From the NCBI RefSeq assembly GCF_003963535.1, contig NZ_CP034539.1, positions 1,240,001 through 1,304,000 of the forward strand: DNA of 64,000 nt. Reading direction: 5' to 3'. Made by a program: the position numbers and the translations under genes. Positions 43,405 to 53,292 of the stretch are shown piece after piece. Under the pieces are notes generated by a model. The model did not search any database. It worked only from the letters and a program-made list of their open reading frames with translations, and had not been told where the DNA came from. The DNA is from Streptomyces cyaneochromogenes (lineage in GTDB: Bacteria > Actinomycetota > Actinomycetes > Streptomycetales > Streptomycetaceae). How positions within the stretch are numbered: the stretch's first letter is position 1; every line of letters begins with the position of its first letter.

Positions 43405-43440
43405 TCACGTCAGGGATCACGTCACGCCTCACGTCACGAA
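43405..43440. repeat. Three 12-bp direct repeats (TCACGTCA core)
   Basis: TCACGTCA occurs at 43405-43412, 43417-43424 and 43429-43436, an exact 12-base period. The third copy includes the stop codon of the P2-gpI-like gene on the minus strand (TGACGTGA). It lies in the only sizeable gap in this half of the operon. Confidence 0.8.
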
Positions 43441-45624
43441 GAAGATCCCGGCGTCCGTGCCCGCCGGCGTGTACTCCGCGAGCCGTGCCCTGAGGCCGTC
43501 CTCGCGCTGCGGCCGGTACAGGTCGTGGAAGGCGCCCATCTCGGCGCCGTCGTCCGAGCCGCGCCGGATCTCCTCGGCGCACCGGTCGGCCAGCAAGCCG
43601 TACCAGGGCGTCCCGTAGCGCTCCGAGGTGAACAACGGCCGTACACGAGCGGCCTGTTCGGGTCCGGCCAGGTCGGGCTGGCAGCGGAACCGGCGCGGGG
43701 TGCGCGAGCCCGGCGGCACATACGAGTACCGCACGCAGCCGATGCCGCGCCGGGCCACATGGAGCCTGCCGGTGAGGATCGAGTTCTCGGCGATCTTCAC
43801 GGCGTGGGTGTGGATCTCGCCGATCACGGTGGTGCGGTGCAGATGCAGCACGGCGTGCGCGTGGCGGCAGTCCGGTGCGGACAGGGCCTCACGGCTCGGG
43901 CCGGTGGCGTCGAGGATGCTGTCGCGCAGGTGGATGTCGAGGGGGTCCTCGCTCACCTCGTCGCCGATGACCTCGATGGTGCCGAGGATGCTGTGCTCGA
44001 CCTGGAGGCACGCGGTGGTGCGTTCCAGGACGATGCTGGGCTCCTCGGGCGAGTGCGGGTCGCACTCGGGCTCCAGCGACCAGCCGGGCACGAGCGTGGA
44101 GTGCCGTACGACGACCGCGCCCATGGGGCCGGTGACGTTGATGCCGCGTCCGGCGACCAGCAGGCCGTCCAGGACGATGCGCGGACGCTCGTGCGGGGCG
44201 CAGTCCTCGGACACCGCACGGATGTTGAGGGCGTCCGGCCGGTTGCTGTACCAGTCGAGCAGGCGTATCACCGGCCGGGTGCCCTCGGCGGCCCGCACTT
44301 CGAGGCGGTCGCCGGGGTCGAGGTCGAAGTCCAGCTGCTCCTGGTAGGCGCCGCTGTGGGTGATCTCGATGATGCCGTCGGGGCCGCTGCGGCCGGCGCG
44401 GCGGTCGTGCTGCCAGGCCCGGTACGCGTCCATGATCTGGCGGTACGGCTGCCCGGGCCCGACCCGGTAGAACTCGGCGTCCGGACGCGGCTGGCGGTCC
44501 AGCCGGTCGTACTCGCCGCCGCCCATGTCCGCGCCGAACGCGTGGTGGTAGTCCACCCACACGCCCTGCCGGGGCGCAGACCGCGCCCCGAAAGCGATCC
44601 GGCCGAGCTCCGGGTCGACGGCGACCTGCCCGCGCTTGGGCCGGTAGCGCCAGTCGGACAGGTCGGCGACCACGATGTCGGAGGGCGGCACCGGCTGGTC
44701 CTCGCCGTCTCGCCGGATGACGAGGCTCTTGCCGGGGCCGTAGTAGTCGGTGAGCCGGTCGTGGAGCTGACGGCGGGTGACGAACGCCGGGACGTTGTCG
44801 ATCGTCGCGATGTGCGTGGGCGAGGGCTCCGGGAACGGCTTGGTGACCAGCTGGGTGTCGTTGCCCAGGATCGAGAAGGTGTAGAGGTTGCGGGCGCGGT
44901 CGATGCAGTACGCCGGGGACTGCGTGAGCGAGTGCGCCTTCAGCCGCCAGACGAAGAGCGCGACCCCGGCCGGAGTCCAACCACCCTGACGGTGCCGGGA
45001 GTTGGCGCGGCGGACGTCGACCGTGCGGGCCGTGGCGCCGAAGGGGCCGCCCGCGAGGTCGAGGGCGGAGTTGTCGCGCAGGTCGACGAGCCGGCCGCGT
45101 CCGCCGCGGTGGACGCCGGTGTCGCCGTGCAGCTTCACGGGCTGGGTGTGGGACACCTGCCGGGACAGTTCGACGGCGCGGGCGGGCCAGCCGGTGACCT
45201 GGCCGGAGAGTTCCTCCAGGAGGTGCAGGGTGCCCTTGCGGCGGCGGTTGGCGACGGTGGCGGCCACGTCGGCGCGCGGGGCGACGGCCTCGGCGAGGGC
45301 GGCGCGGCCACCCTCGTGCAGGCCGGTCGTCAGGACGCGTTCGTAGCCGGGCAGGGTGCGGTAGCCGACCAGGTCGCCGAGGTACGGCAGCACCCAGGGC
45401 GCCGCCGTCTCCACGAACAGGTCCTCGTAGCCCTGCTGGACGCCGTCGCGGACCCGGTCGAGCTGCTCGGCGATCACCGCGAGCAGCGCGCGCAGCGGTT
45501 CGCCCTCCTCGGCGTCGCGCAGCAGGTGCCAGCGGGGCAGCAGCGCGGCGAGCCCGTCGGGTTCCCTGGACGTCGTCGCCGGGGTCGCGGTCTCCAACTG
45601 GACATCCGCCGAGTGCGCGGCCAT
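43429..45624 (-). CDS. P2-gpI-like baseplate/tail protein with beta-helix-like module
   Basis: A 731-residue eCIS structural protein. Residues 20-130 (LAALLPRWHLLRDAEEGEPL, then WVLPYLGDLVGYRTLPGYER) match the phage tail protein I fold that joins baseplate to fibres. The C-terminal half (about 470-640) has repeated short strands, VVVRHSTLVPG, LQVEHSILGTI, IHLRDSILDAT, LHRTTVIGEI and KIAENSILTGR, typical of a right-handed beta-helix, plus DGIIEITHSGAYQEQLDFDL. This may contact a receptor or fibre. ATG 45624 overlaps the upstream stop by one base (TGATG). It is likely the outer wedge of the baseplate. Confidence 0.75.
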   Translation of the reverse strand: MAAHSADVQLETATPATTSREPDGLAALLPRWHLLRDAEEGEPLRALLAVIAEQLDRVRDGVQQGYEDLFVETAAPWVLPYLGDLVGYRTLPGYERVLTTGLHEGGRAALAEAVAPRADVAATVANRRRKGTLHLLEELSGQVTGWPARAVELSRQVSHTQPVKLHGDTGVHRGGRGRLVDLRDNSALDLAGGPFGATARTVDVRRANSRHRQGGWTPAGVALFVWRLKAHSLTQSPAYCIDRARNLYTFSILGNDTQLVTKPFPEPSPTHIATIDNVPAFVTRRQLHDRLTDYYGPGKSLVIRRDGEDQPVPPSDIVVADLSDWRYRPKRGQVAVDPELGRIAFGARSAPRQGVWVDYHHAFGADMGGGEYDRLDRQPRPDAEFYRVGPGQPYRQIMDAYRAWQHDRRAGRSGPDGIIEITHSGAYQEQLDFDLDPGDRLEVRAAEGTRPVIRLLDWYSNRPDALNIRAVSEDCAPHERPRIVLDGLLVAGRGINVTGPMGAVVVRHSTLVPGWSLEPECDPHSPEEPSIVLERTTACLQVEHSILGTIEVIGDEVSEDPLDIHLRDSILDATGPSREALSAPDCRHAHAVLHLHRTTVIGEIHTHAVKIAENSILTGRLHVARRGIGCVRYSYVPPGSRTPRRFRCQPDLAGPEQAARVRPLFTSERYGTPWYGLLADRCAEEIRRGSDDGAEMGAFHDLYRPQREDGLRARLAEYTPAGTDAGIFFVT

Positions 45625-48600
45625 CACTTGACCTCCGTCAGAATCAGTGTGTCCGCGGCCTTCGGCGACAGCATCGCGAGCTGTGCCGGGCGGATACCGC
45701 GGAAGACGAACACCGAACGGCCCTTCGCCAGGCGGCGGGTGTCGGTGATGTCGGGGTTCAGGCGCAGCAGTTCGGCGAGCGGGACGCCGTACCTGGCACT
45801 GACCTCCGACAGTGTCTCGCCGTTCGCGGCGCGGACCGTGTGGGTCTTCTCGTCGTACGTCGCCGGGTGGGCCGGGACCGATGCCCTGGGCGGGCCGGGA
45901 TCGGCGAGGATCCCGGTGAGTTCCTCGGGCGTGGCGGACGCGGGGACGCCGGTGAAGACGTCGACGTCGACGTAGTCGACGCCGGGTACCGAGTGCGCCG
46001 TGGCGAGGACGTCGGAGAGCCGGGCAGGCCGGCCCAACTCACGTCCCTCGTAACCGAGTCGGCGCAGCAGGGCCTGACGCAGACGGGGCTCTACGATCTC
46101 CCACGCGTGGTCGGGAGCGACCTTCACCTTGGCGGCGACCAGCAGCAGCACGAGTTCGCGCACGTCCACCCGGACGGGGATGTTGATGTCCCCGTACTCG
46201 GTCAGGGCTCCGCGCAGCGCGCGCAGCGTGTCCGAGTCGCCGTCGATCGGTACGTCGTCCGTGCCGGCGACCGTCACGTGCAGGACGCGCCGCCGACCGT
46301 CGAAGAGTTCGCGCGCAAAGGCCCGGCCGATGCCGGCACGGGAGCGGGAGAAGTCCTCGTAGTCGGACTCGGAGACCAGGCGGTCCAGGGCCGACACGGC
46401 GAGCGGGATCGTACGGCGGGTCAGGCCGGGGCCGTCCGCGTCCGCGCCGCCCTTGGCCGGGCGCGGGTTGGTGACCTGCGTGACGCCGAGCGGGCGGGTG
46501 AGCGGCTGGGTGACGCGGTCGGCCGCGACGTTCGCCGCCTTGCCGGTGCCGAAGCGGTAGCGGGCGCGGATGTTCTCGTGGCCGGAGGGCAGCCGGGCGC
46601 CGTGGACGCCGTCGCCGAAGGTCACCGTCGTGCGGCCGTCGGCGGTCGAGCCGGTGATGTAGACGCGCTCGCCGGGGCCGCGTCCGGCGAGGCTGTCGAC
46701 CTCGTGCCAGAGGACACCGTCGACGCGGATCTCCAGCACCGGCGTGGCGCCGAGGGGGTTGTCGTCGGCGAGCCAGGTGAGCGGGGACTGCCACAGCGCG
46801 AACGTCTGGTTCACGCGGCCCGAGTCACCGCTGCCGATGGCCTCCTCGCGGCTCTCGCCGTGGGTGGCCTCGACCACGTTGCCGAGGATCCGGACGGTCT
46901 CGCGGCGGTAGCGGTGGGCGAGGTCTGCGGTCAGGGTGAGCCTGGTGTGGACGTGGTCGCCGGGCAGTTGGAGGTCGACGGCCGGGTCGGCGGCGGCGAT
47001 CGTGACGACCTCGGTGGCCTGGACGCCCGCCGTCCCCGGGATGTCGCTGCGCTCGCCGCTCACGATGAGCGTCCGTCCGGGCCGCAACCCGTCGTACAGC
47101 ACGGCGAGTTCGATCTCGTTGCCGTGGACGTCCTCGCCGAGCGGTTCGTCGGCCAGGCGCAGCGGCTCGCCGGCCGCGTGCACCGTGGTGTCGCGGATGT
47201 GCGAGAGCAGGACGTCGAACTCGTCCAACCACGGGTCGGCGAGGGTGAGTTCGGTGCCGCGGCCGGTGATGCCGTAGTTGGTGTACGCCGCAGTACGCGC
47301 CGCGACCACCTTGGTGGTGACGAACGCGAGCCTGGCGTCGCCGGGGATGCCCTCCTGGGCGCCCTTGGCCGGGCGCTGGATCGCGACCCAGCTGTCGACC
47401 GTGATGCCGGGGTGGACCGTGTCCAGCTGAAGGATTCGGCGGTTGAGAGGCTCGGGCTTGCTGGCGATGACGACCTCGACGTTGGGCTCGGTGCTGCCCA
47501 CCGTGTACTTGAGGCTGACCTCGTACTCGCCGTGCGTGAACTGCTCGCTCGTGTTCGGCCGCAGCGCGATCTGCTCGGACGTGCCGTTGTGGACGCCGAC
47601 GTGGACCAGGCCCTCGTCGTCCGGACGGGACACGAAGAGGGTGCGCTCGGGAAGGCCCGAGTGGAGGCGGGCCGTGACACCGGGGTCCTGGGAGTCGGTG
47701 GGGCGGCGGTTGAGCCAGTTCAGGTCGCGGTCCTGGCCGGAGCGCACGGACAGCTCGACCTGGCCGGTGCCGAGCGGGAAGTTCACCGGCTGCGGGACCG
47801 GCAGGTTCTCGGCGCGCTGGTCGGAGCTGCTGCCCTCGACGTACTGGAACTCGGCCCGGACCGGGGTCCGGCCCGACGTGTCGTAGACGACCCGCAGGCT
47901 CGCCAGCACGGCGCCCGTGAGGGGCCAGTCGGCGGTGCGGATGACGCGGCCGCGGTCGTCCTGGACCGGTTTGAGCGGGGCCGTGGCGCCGAAGGGCGCG
48001 GCCGTGACCCGCATGGCGAGCAGTTCGCGCAGGAGCTGCGGGGTGCCGGGGACGGCGGCCGCCGCCGTACGCCAGGCCGGGTAGAGGCTGCCGAGGGCTG
48101 GGTTGAGGGCGGAGAGCAGGCGCGCGGTGTCGCTGCCCGGACGCCGGGCACCGGTGCCGCCGCGGGGCGCGGGGGTTGCGGCGCGCAGGGCGGGCAGGAC
48201 GGCGCTCAGGGTCCGCAGAGCGGCCGCGCGAGGCTCGACGGCGGCCTGCCCGCTGCCCTCGCTCTCCTGCGCGCTGCGCACCCCCGGCTCATTCCCGGCG
48301 TCCTGCGCGGGCGCCAACCGCAGTGCCCGCTGGGCGAGTTCGGCGAGCACCGCTTCCAGCTGCTCGAACCAGGCCGCGACGTCCTCATACGGCTCGGCCA
48401 GCACCTGGGCCTCGCCGAGCCGGGCGACGGGTTCGGCGAGCCGGGCCGCGAGCCGCTCGGGGGTCTTGATGCCGTCGAGGTCGTCCCGCAGGGGCGCGAG
48501 GACCTGGTCCTCGAAGTCCTCGATCAGCCGGCTGACCGGCCTCGGGTTGGGGACCTCGGGCGTGGGCGGCTCGTCGCCGGGCTCGCCCGGTGCCGCGGGG

Positions 48601-49439
48601 GCGGCGGTCCAGCGCCGTACCTCGTCGACGAGTTCCCTCAGGGTGGGCGGGGTCGACCTCGGCAGGGAGATCGCCGTGACCTCGTCCTCGCGGTCGACGC
48701 GTGCCTTGGCTACGGGCAGCAACGTGCGCTCGCCGCCCGCCTGTTCACCGAAGACGAAGAGCAGCTGCTCGCCGGTCTGCAGCGAGTTGGCCGTGCCCTC
48801 GACGAAGATCTCCGAGCGGCGCTCCAGGTCGGCGGGGGTGATGAGGGAAGGGCGCCGGCGGCGCACCTTCAGCTCGTTCCAGTCCCAGCGGGCCGTCAGG
48901 TCGCGGCTGGTCTCGAAGGTCAGGGACTGCTCGTCGGCCGACGCGGGCACGCTGTGGCTGCGCGCGCCGCGCGGGATCAGCACGGGCAGCGCCTCGGCGC
49001 GCGGGTCGCGCTCCAGGGTGTACGCCAGGTGCGTGGCGGCGGCGACGCCGGGGCGCGGGCGGTGGCCGACAAGGCGGCCGAGCAGGACCAGGGACCGGTG
49101 CTCGTTGGCCGTACGGATGTAGGCCTCGTCGGCGATGCGCTCGGAGTGGAAGGTGAGCAGGTCGCCGAGGACGGCGGTGGCCTCCAGGAGGCCGATCGCC
49201 GGGTCGTCCGGGGTGCGGACGGTGAGTCCGGCCAGGGCCGGGTACGCCGGTGAGGCGAGGCGGTCGAGGAGGGCGGCCCGGAAGGATCCGTACTCGCCGA
49301 CGCGGTAGTCAAGGGCCGTGCGGCCGGGCGGGTTGTGCACGGGGGCCGGAGCGAGGCGCTCGTCGTGGCCGCCGCGGCAGGCACCGCCGCAGCCGCACTC
49401 GTCGGTGATCGCGCCCTCGGTCGTCGGGACGCCGGTCAT
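45624..49439 (-). CDS. Large J-like baseplate assembly protein with C-terminal LysM
   Basis: A 1271-residue structural protein of the eCIS baseplate. The N-terminus (YGSFRAALLDRLASPAYPAL, then LTFHSERIADEAYIRTANEH) matches the 'putative baseplate assembly protein' family. The C-terminal third has the gp6/J-like region (VNPRPAKGGADADGPG-type and LVSESDYEDFSRSRAGIGRA) followed by DVLATAHSVPGVDYVDVDVF. Residues ~1200-1250 form a LysM motif (HTVRAANGETLSEVSARYGV, LNPDITDTRRLAKG). It starts ATGA-overlapped with the next J-like gene. Two consecutive J-like proteins are usual in eCIS clusters. Confidence 0.82.
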   Translation of the reverse strand: MTGVPTTEGAITDECGCGGACRGGHDERLAPAPVHNPPGRTALDYRVGEYGSFRAALLDRLASPAYPALAGLTVRTPDDPAIGLLEATAVLGDLLTFHSERIADEAYIRTANEHRSLVLLGRLVGHRPRPGVAAATHLAYTLERDPRAEALPVLIPRGARSHSVPASADEQSLTFETSRDLTARWDWNELKVRRRRPSLITPADLERRSEIFVEGTANSLQTGEQLLFVFGEQAGGERTLLPVAKARVDREDEVTAISLPRSTPPTLRELVDEVRRWTAAPAAPGEPGDEPPTPEVPNPRPVSRLIEDFEDQVLAPLRDDLDGIKTPERLAARLAEPVARLGEAQVLAEPYEDVAAWFEQLEAVLAELAQRALRLAPAQDAGNEPGVRSAQESEGSGQAAVEPRAAALRTLSAVLPALRAATPAPRGGTGARRPGSDTARLLSALNPALGSLYPAWRTAAAAVPGTPQLLRELLAMRVTAAPFGATAPLKPVQDDRGRVIRTADWPLTGAVLASLRVVYDTSGRTPVRAEFQYVEGSSSDQRAENLPVPQPVNFPLGTGQVELSVRSGQDRDLNWLNRRPTDSQDPGVTARLHSGLPERTLFVSRPDDEGLVHVGVHNGTSEQIALRPNTSEQFTHGEYEVSLKYTVGSTEPNVEVVIASKPEPLNRRILQLDTVHPGITVDSWVAIQRPAKGAQEGIPGDARLAFVTTKVVAARTAAYTNYGITGRGTELTLADPWLDEFDVLLSHIRDTTVHAAGEPLRLADEPLGEDVHGNEIELAVLYDGLRPGRTLIVSGERSDIPGTAGVQATEVVTIAAADPAVDLQLPGDHVHTRLTLTADLAHRYRRETVRILGNVVEATHGESREEAIGSGDSGRVNQTFALWQSPLTWLADDNPLGATPVLEIRVDGVLWHEVDSLAGRGPGERVYITGSTADGRTTVTFGDGVHGARLPSGHENIRARYRFGTGKAANVAADRVTQPLTRPLGVTQVTNPRPAKGGADADGPGLTRRTIPLAVSALDRLVSESDYEDFSRSRAGIGRAFARELFDGRRRVLHVTVAGTDDVPIDGDSDTLRALRGALTEYGDINIPVRVDVRELVLLLVAAKVKVAPDHAWEIVEPRLRQALLRRLGYEGRELGRPARLSDVLATAHSVPGVDYVDVDVFTGVPASATPEELTGILADPGPPRASVPAHPATYDEKTHTVRAANGETLSEVSARYGVPLAELLRLNPDITDTRRLAKGRSVFVFRGIRPAQLAMLSPKAADTLILTEVK

Positions 49440-52400
49440 CGGGCACCTCCCAGGGAAATCGCCAGCCGGCCGTTCTCCGGCCGGTCCGGGTCGTTGTCAC
49501 AGGTGGCGATCTCCAGCGGGCCGAGCCGCAGCACGCCGTCCTCCCTCTCTCCTCGGTCCGGCTCGAACAGCCGTTGCAGCCGGGTGACTTGGACGCTCTC
49601 CACGCCGGGGACCGCGGCCGCGACGGCGACGAGCCGGCTGAGCCGTACCGGTTCGCCGAAGGTCAGCGCGTCCGGGTGGAAGAAGCCCCGCACACCGCTG
49701 CCGAGTACGCGGTACAGCTCGGCCAGGATCTGCCCGTGCTGGTGGCCGGGCTTGGCGCACACGGTCAGCGCGATGTCCAGCGGGACGAGCCGCGCGGCGC
49801 CGACGACGAGGTCGTGGCCGATGCGCCGGTACGGCTCCAGCGCCTGGGCGACGGAGGTGAGCAGTTCGCCGGACGGGGCGCCGGTGCCGTACGCGTCGAC
49901 CGCGATGTGCGCCTCCTGGACGCTGCCGGTCCAGCGCAGCTCCGCCGCCGCGCGCTGCACGCCGGGCAGTGCGGTGGCGAGGGCCGTGTAGTCCTCGGCG
50001 GTGACCGCGCGCAGGCGGGTGCGGCGCAGGTCGAGCGGGGCCAACTGGCGTACCTGCTCGACGGGTTCGGGCTCGACACCGCCGACGGCGGGCAGCGGGT
50101 TGCGGACCACGGCGGCGGGCGGCGTCTCGCAGTCGGACTGGACGACGAGGTGGTTGATGGCTTCCGCGCCCACGTTGCCCGCGGTCCCTCCGCCGAGCCG
50201 GTAGTGCAGGGCGAGCCGGGATCCGGGCGTCGGCTTCGCACCGTGGCGCCCGTCGCCGAATCGCAGGGCCAGACGACCGTCGTCCTCCAGTTCGCCGACG
50301 AAGTGCCGGTCGCGGGGGCCGCTGTCGAGCAGGTCGCGGCGCGGTTCCCAGGCGAGGGCCTCGCCCTCGTTCTCGTGGACGCGTACGGCGGGCAGCGCCC
50401 GGCGCGGGTCCTGGTCGAGGCCGGCGGTCGCGGAGCCGCGCAGCACCAGCTCGTCCGGGTGCAGTCCGGCCGCGTACGACGGGCCCCAGCTGTGGGCGAT
50501 CTCCCAGGCGATGTGCCCGTCCAGGACCGTGCCCGCGCGGGCACGTGCCGTGAGGACCTCGATCCGGCGCAGCTTGGCGTCGAGCAACTCGTCGCTGCGG
50601 TACAGGAGTTCACGCAGGGCACGGACGGGGTGGCGGCGCAGCTCGATGCGCTCCAGGATCCGCAGGCCGTAGATCACCGCGAGTTCGGCGATCTCGGCGT
50701 CGGCGAGGCCGTCCCGGTCGCGGGCGCTGCGCCACAGCTCGACGAGCCGCTGCCGCACCCGTCCCGGAATCGCGGCGATCCGCTCGGCCTGCCCGGCGGC
50801 GACGGTGCCGCGCTCGGGGAACGGCACCGCCTGGGTCACGGGCGCGCGGCCGAGGACGGCGCGAAAGCGGGGCTGGATGCCCGGGTAGACGGACTGGGCG
50901 AGCAGTGTGCGCAGGGCGGCGGTCTGGGCGTACGCCGTGCCGGGCACGACGCGCTCGTGGCGCTGCCCGGCGCGTTCCAGACCGATTCCCGCCCTGGTGG
51001 TCGCCCCTTCGCCGACCACCTGGAACAGCTCGCGGACGTCGTCGGGCGACAGGGCGTCGCCCGACTCGGCCTTGTCCGTGAGGGAGTTGATGAGCCGGGC
51101 GGGCGCGTTGCCCTCGTCGCGGTCGGCGCACCCGAACACGGGCGGGTCGCAGGGGGCGGTCTCCGCGGGGACCTGCGGGACGGTGAACGTCTCGGGCAGC
51201 CCGTGCAGGGTACGGCCGTGGTCGACGAGGACGACGTTGCCGCGGGCGAGGCTCACGTCCTCGACGGGCAGGCAGTCGCGGCCACCGCGCGTGGTGAGGC
51301 AGAGCGGGAAGCGCAGGGCGTCCCCGGCGGCCCAGGTGACCTCCAGGACCGGCTGGTCCTCGATGCGGTCCACGGCGGGGGTGACGGAGGTCAGGCGCAC
51401 GGCCTGGCGATGGCCCGGGTCGGCGTCGCCGGGGGTGCCGGTGCGCGGGCCCTTGACCTCCTCCAGGATCAGCAAGTCGCCGGGCCTGAGGTCGAGTTGA
51501 CGTTCGCGGCAGGTCTCCGGGTCGACCCACTCGTCGCGCAGGGTGGCGGAGGTGGCGCCCTTGGGCAGGGTGCGGACCTCGTCGCCCCACGTCCACAGGC
51601 GGATCGCGTTGTGCGCGACGCGCAGTTCCAGCGGGTCGGCGGTGACGACCGGTTCGAAGACCTCCACCGAGCCGCGCTCGTCGAGGTCGCCGAGGTCGGC
51701 CTCGTCGACGACCGTGCCGGGTTCGGGCCGGTCGTGCGGGTCGAGGGTGCGGACGTCGACGGAGGCGAAGCGGAAGGTGCCCGGGGCGAGCGTGTGGTCG
51801 CCGGCGGTCTCGACGGCGACGTACGCGCGGGCGGTGCAGCCGTCGTGCATCGCGTAGTCGATGAGCCGGACGTGCCGCCGTACGGAGACCCTGCGGCGCG
51901 CGGTGTCGAGGTAGGCCTCGGTGGCGACCGCGTCCTGCTGGTAGCTGATCTGGTCACCGGTGTGGGCGAGCAGCTCGACCAGGGTCATGCCGAGGTCGGC
52001 GGGGTTGCGTTCGACCCAGTCCGGGGTGGTGAGCGCGAGCCGGTCCAGGAGCAGCTTGCGGATGGTGTCGTAGTCGCGGGCCGTGTAGTCGATGACGGGC
52101 GCGGCCGGGAAGTCGGACGCGTCCTGCTCGTCTTCCTTGCAGTCGAAGGGAGTCGGGCAGTCGGGCCGGAAGACGAAGGTCGCGCTGTGGTAGCGCTGGT
52201 CGAAGCCGCGATACGGCTCGGTGCCGGGCCGTCCGTACGGGTCGGTCTCCACGAGGGAGAGCCGGTAGCGGGAGGTGTCGCCGGCCTTGTCGAGGGTGAC
52301 GTAGAGCCGGTCGTCGAGCTCGGGGTCCTCCTCGCGCTCCACGCTGACGTCCACGGCGGTGACGCCCGTGATGCGGCGGCCGCCGTCGATGCGGACGTTC

Positions 52401-52543
52401 TCGGGGACGAGGCCGTGCGGGGCCTTGCCGAGGAAGGTGACGGTGAGCAGCAGACCGTCGTCGCCGACCTCGACGGAGTCGACCCCGTTGAGCTGGGCGG
52501 CGCGGACCTTGGCCCGGCGGGAGGTGGTGGTCGTACCGGTCAT
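49436..52543 (-). CDS. J-like baseplate assembly protein
   Basis: A 1035-residue baseplate wedge protein. The region DYTARDYDTIRKLLLDRLAL, then NPADLGMTLVELLAHTGDQI, then YQQDAVATEAYLDTARRRVS is the diagnostic segment of eCIS/phage-like 'putative baseplate assembly' proteins. The C-terminal VTAEDYTALATALPGVQRAA and ALEPYRRIGHDLVVGAARLV correspond to baseplate J. ATG 52543 overlaps the gp25 stop by four bases. An N-terminal ~110-residue beta domain (GLLLTVTFLGKAPHGLVPEN) precedes the J core. Confidence 0.85.
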   Translation of the reverse strand: MTGTTTTSRRAKVRAAQLNGVDSVEVGDDGLLLTVTFLGKAPHGLVPENVRIDGGRRITGVTAVDVSVEREEDPELDDRLYVTLDKAGDTSRYRLSLVETDPYGRPGTEPYRGFDQRYHSATFVFRPDCPTPFDCKEDEQDASDFPAAPVIDYTARDYDTIRKLLLDRLALTTPDWVERNPADLGMTLVELLAHTGDQISYQQDAVATEAYLDTARRRVSVRRHVRLIDYAMHDGCTARAYVAVETAGDHTLAPGTFRFASVDVRTLDPHDRPEPGTVVDEADLGDLDERGSVEVFEPVVTADPLELRVAHNAIRLWTWGDEVRTLPKGATSATLRDEWVDPETCRERQLDLRPGDLLILEEVKGPRTGTPGDADPGHRQAVRLTSVTPAVDRIEDQPVLEVTWAAGDALRFPLCLTTRGGRDCLPVEDVSLARGNVVLVDHGRTLHGLPETFTVPQVPAETAPCDPPVFGCADRDEGNAPARLINSLTDKAESGDALSPDDVRELFQVVGEGATTRAGIGLERAGQRHERVVPGTAYAQTAALRTLLAQSVYPGIQPRFRAVLGRAPVTQAVPFPERGTVAAGQAERIAAIPGRVRQRLVELWRSARDRDGLADAEIAELAVIYGLRILERIELRRHPVRALRELLYRSDELLDAKLRRIEVLTARARAGTVLDGHIAWEIAHSWGPSYAAGLHPDELVLRGSATAGLDQDPRRALPAVRVHENEGEALAWEPRRDLLDSGPRDRHFVGELEDDGRLALRFGDGRHGAKPTPGSRLALHYRLGGGTAGNVGAEAINHLVVQSDCETPPAAVVRNPLPAVGGVEPEPVEQVRQLAPLDLRRTRLRAVTAEDYTALATALPGVQRAAAELRWTGSVQEAHIAVDAYGTGAPSGELLTSVAQALEPYRRIGHDLVVGAARLVPLDIALTVCAKPGHQHGQILAELYRVLGSGVRGFFHPDALTFGEPVRLSRLVAVAAAVPGVESVQVTRLQRLFEPDRGEREDGVLRLGPLEIATCDNDPDRPENGRLAISLGGAR

Positions 52544-52923
52544 GCCGCGGCCCTCCCTTCGAACACGTCGTCGCGCCGGGCGCCGTCGGCGCGTATGACG
52601 TACGACAGGTACACACGGACGACGTTGTCCTCGCTGACCACGTCGAGGGCCTCCACGTCGATGAGGTCGCCGAGCCAGCGCTGGAGCGAGGCCTGGACGG
52701 AGAGTTCGAGGGTGCTGATCAGTTCCGGGCTGGTCGGCGCGAAGACCAGGTCGAGGAGCCCGCAGCCGAAGTCGGGGCGCATGACGCGCTCGCCGGGGCT
52801 GGTGAACAGCAGCTGCTCGATGAGGTCGTGGACGTGCTCGCCGCGGGTGGCGTGCGCGGTGCGGCCCCGGCGGTCGGGACGGAACGGGAACGCGATGTCG
52901 GAACGGGTGACCGGCCTGGTCAT
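52540..52923 (-). CDS. gp25/GPW-type baseplate protein
   Basis: A 127-residue protein of the T4 gp25 family, which joins the baseplate wedge to the sheath and nucleates sheath assembly. FPFRPDRRGRTAHATRGEHV, HDLIEQLLFTSPGERVMRPD and FGCGLLDLVFAPTSPELI contain the conserved EPR-like core (here GERVMRPDFGCGL). It overlaps both neighbours by four bases, so synthesis is coupled. Confidence 0.93.
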   Translation of the reverse strand: MTRPVTRSDIAFPFRPDRRGRTAHATRGEHVHDLIEQLLFTSPGERVMRPDFGCGLLDLVFAPTSPELISTLELSVQASLQRWLGDLIDVEALDVVSEDNVVRVYLSYVIRADGARRDDVFEGRAAA

Positions 52924-53273
52924 CGTGTGGACACCTCCTGCTGCGCGGCGTTGACGACGGGTGGTCCCTGTGCGACCAGGGCCGCGCTGAAGCACTGGGC
53001 CGCGGAGATGTCGAGCAGCACGGGGGCGCCCGCGACGGATACGCCGCTCGCGGGGGCCGTGAACCGTACGGACACGCAGGGCTGCGGCACACCGTTCACG
53101 GTGTGGACGCAGCCTGCGACGGTGTAGGTATGAGCGGCGGTGGCCGCCGCCCGGCCGCCGATCAGCACCGCCGGGGACGGCGTGTGCGCCGGTGTGGCGC
53201 GCCCCCCGTGCGGGCAACTGATCACCGTGTCGGCGGCCAGCAGCTTCCCTGCTGCCCCGGATGTCCCGGACAC
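52920..53273 (-). CDS. PAAR-like spike-tip protein
   Basis: A 117-residue protein placed next to the gpV spike gene. The sequence SCPHGGRATPAHTPSPAVLI then GGRAAATAAHTYTVAGCVHT resembles PAAR-like/DUF4280 tips: an N-terminal CPHGG, a xxLIGGxxA turn and a Cys followed by PQPCVSVRF. Cys and His residues could bind a metal at the tip point. The start is GTG 53273 with GGGGGA upstream. The assignment rests on context plus these motifs. Confidence 0.65.
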   Translation of the reverse strand: MSGTSGAAGKLLAADTVISCPHGGRATPAHTPSPAVLIGGRAAATAAHTYTVAGCVHTVNGVPQPCVSVRFTAPASGVSVAGAPVLLDISAAQCFSAALVAQGPPVVNAAQQEVSTR

Positions 53274-53292
53274 GTTCGTCGTTCCCCCGTTC

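Noticed and set aside
45840..52954. Two open frames above 1100 codons on the plus strand across the J-like genes
   Set aside because: Third-position GC bias and baseplate motifs support the minus strand; the plus frames are shadows.
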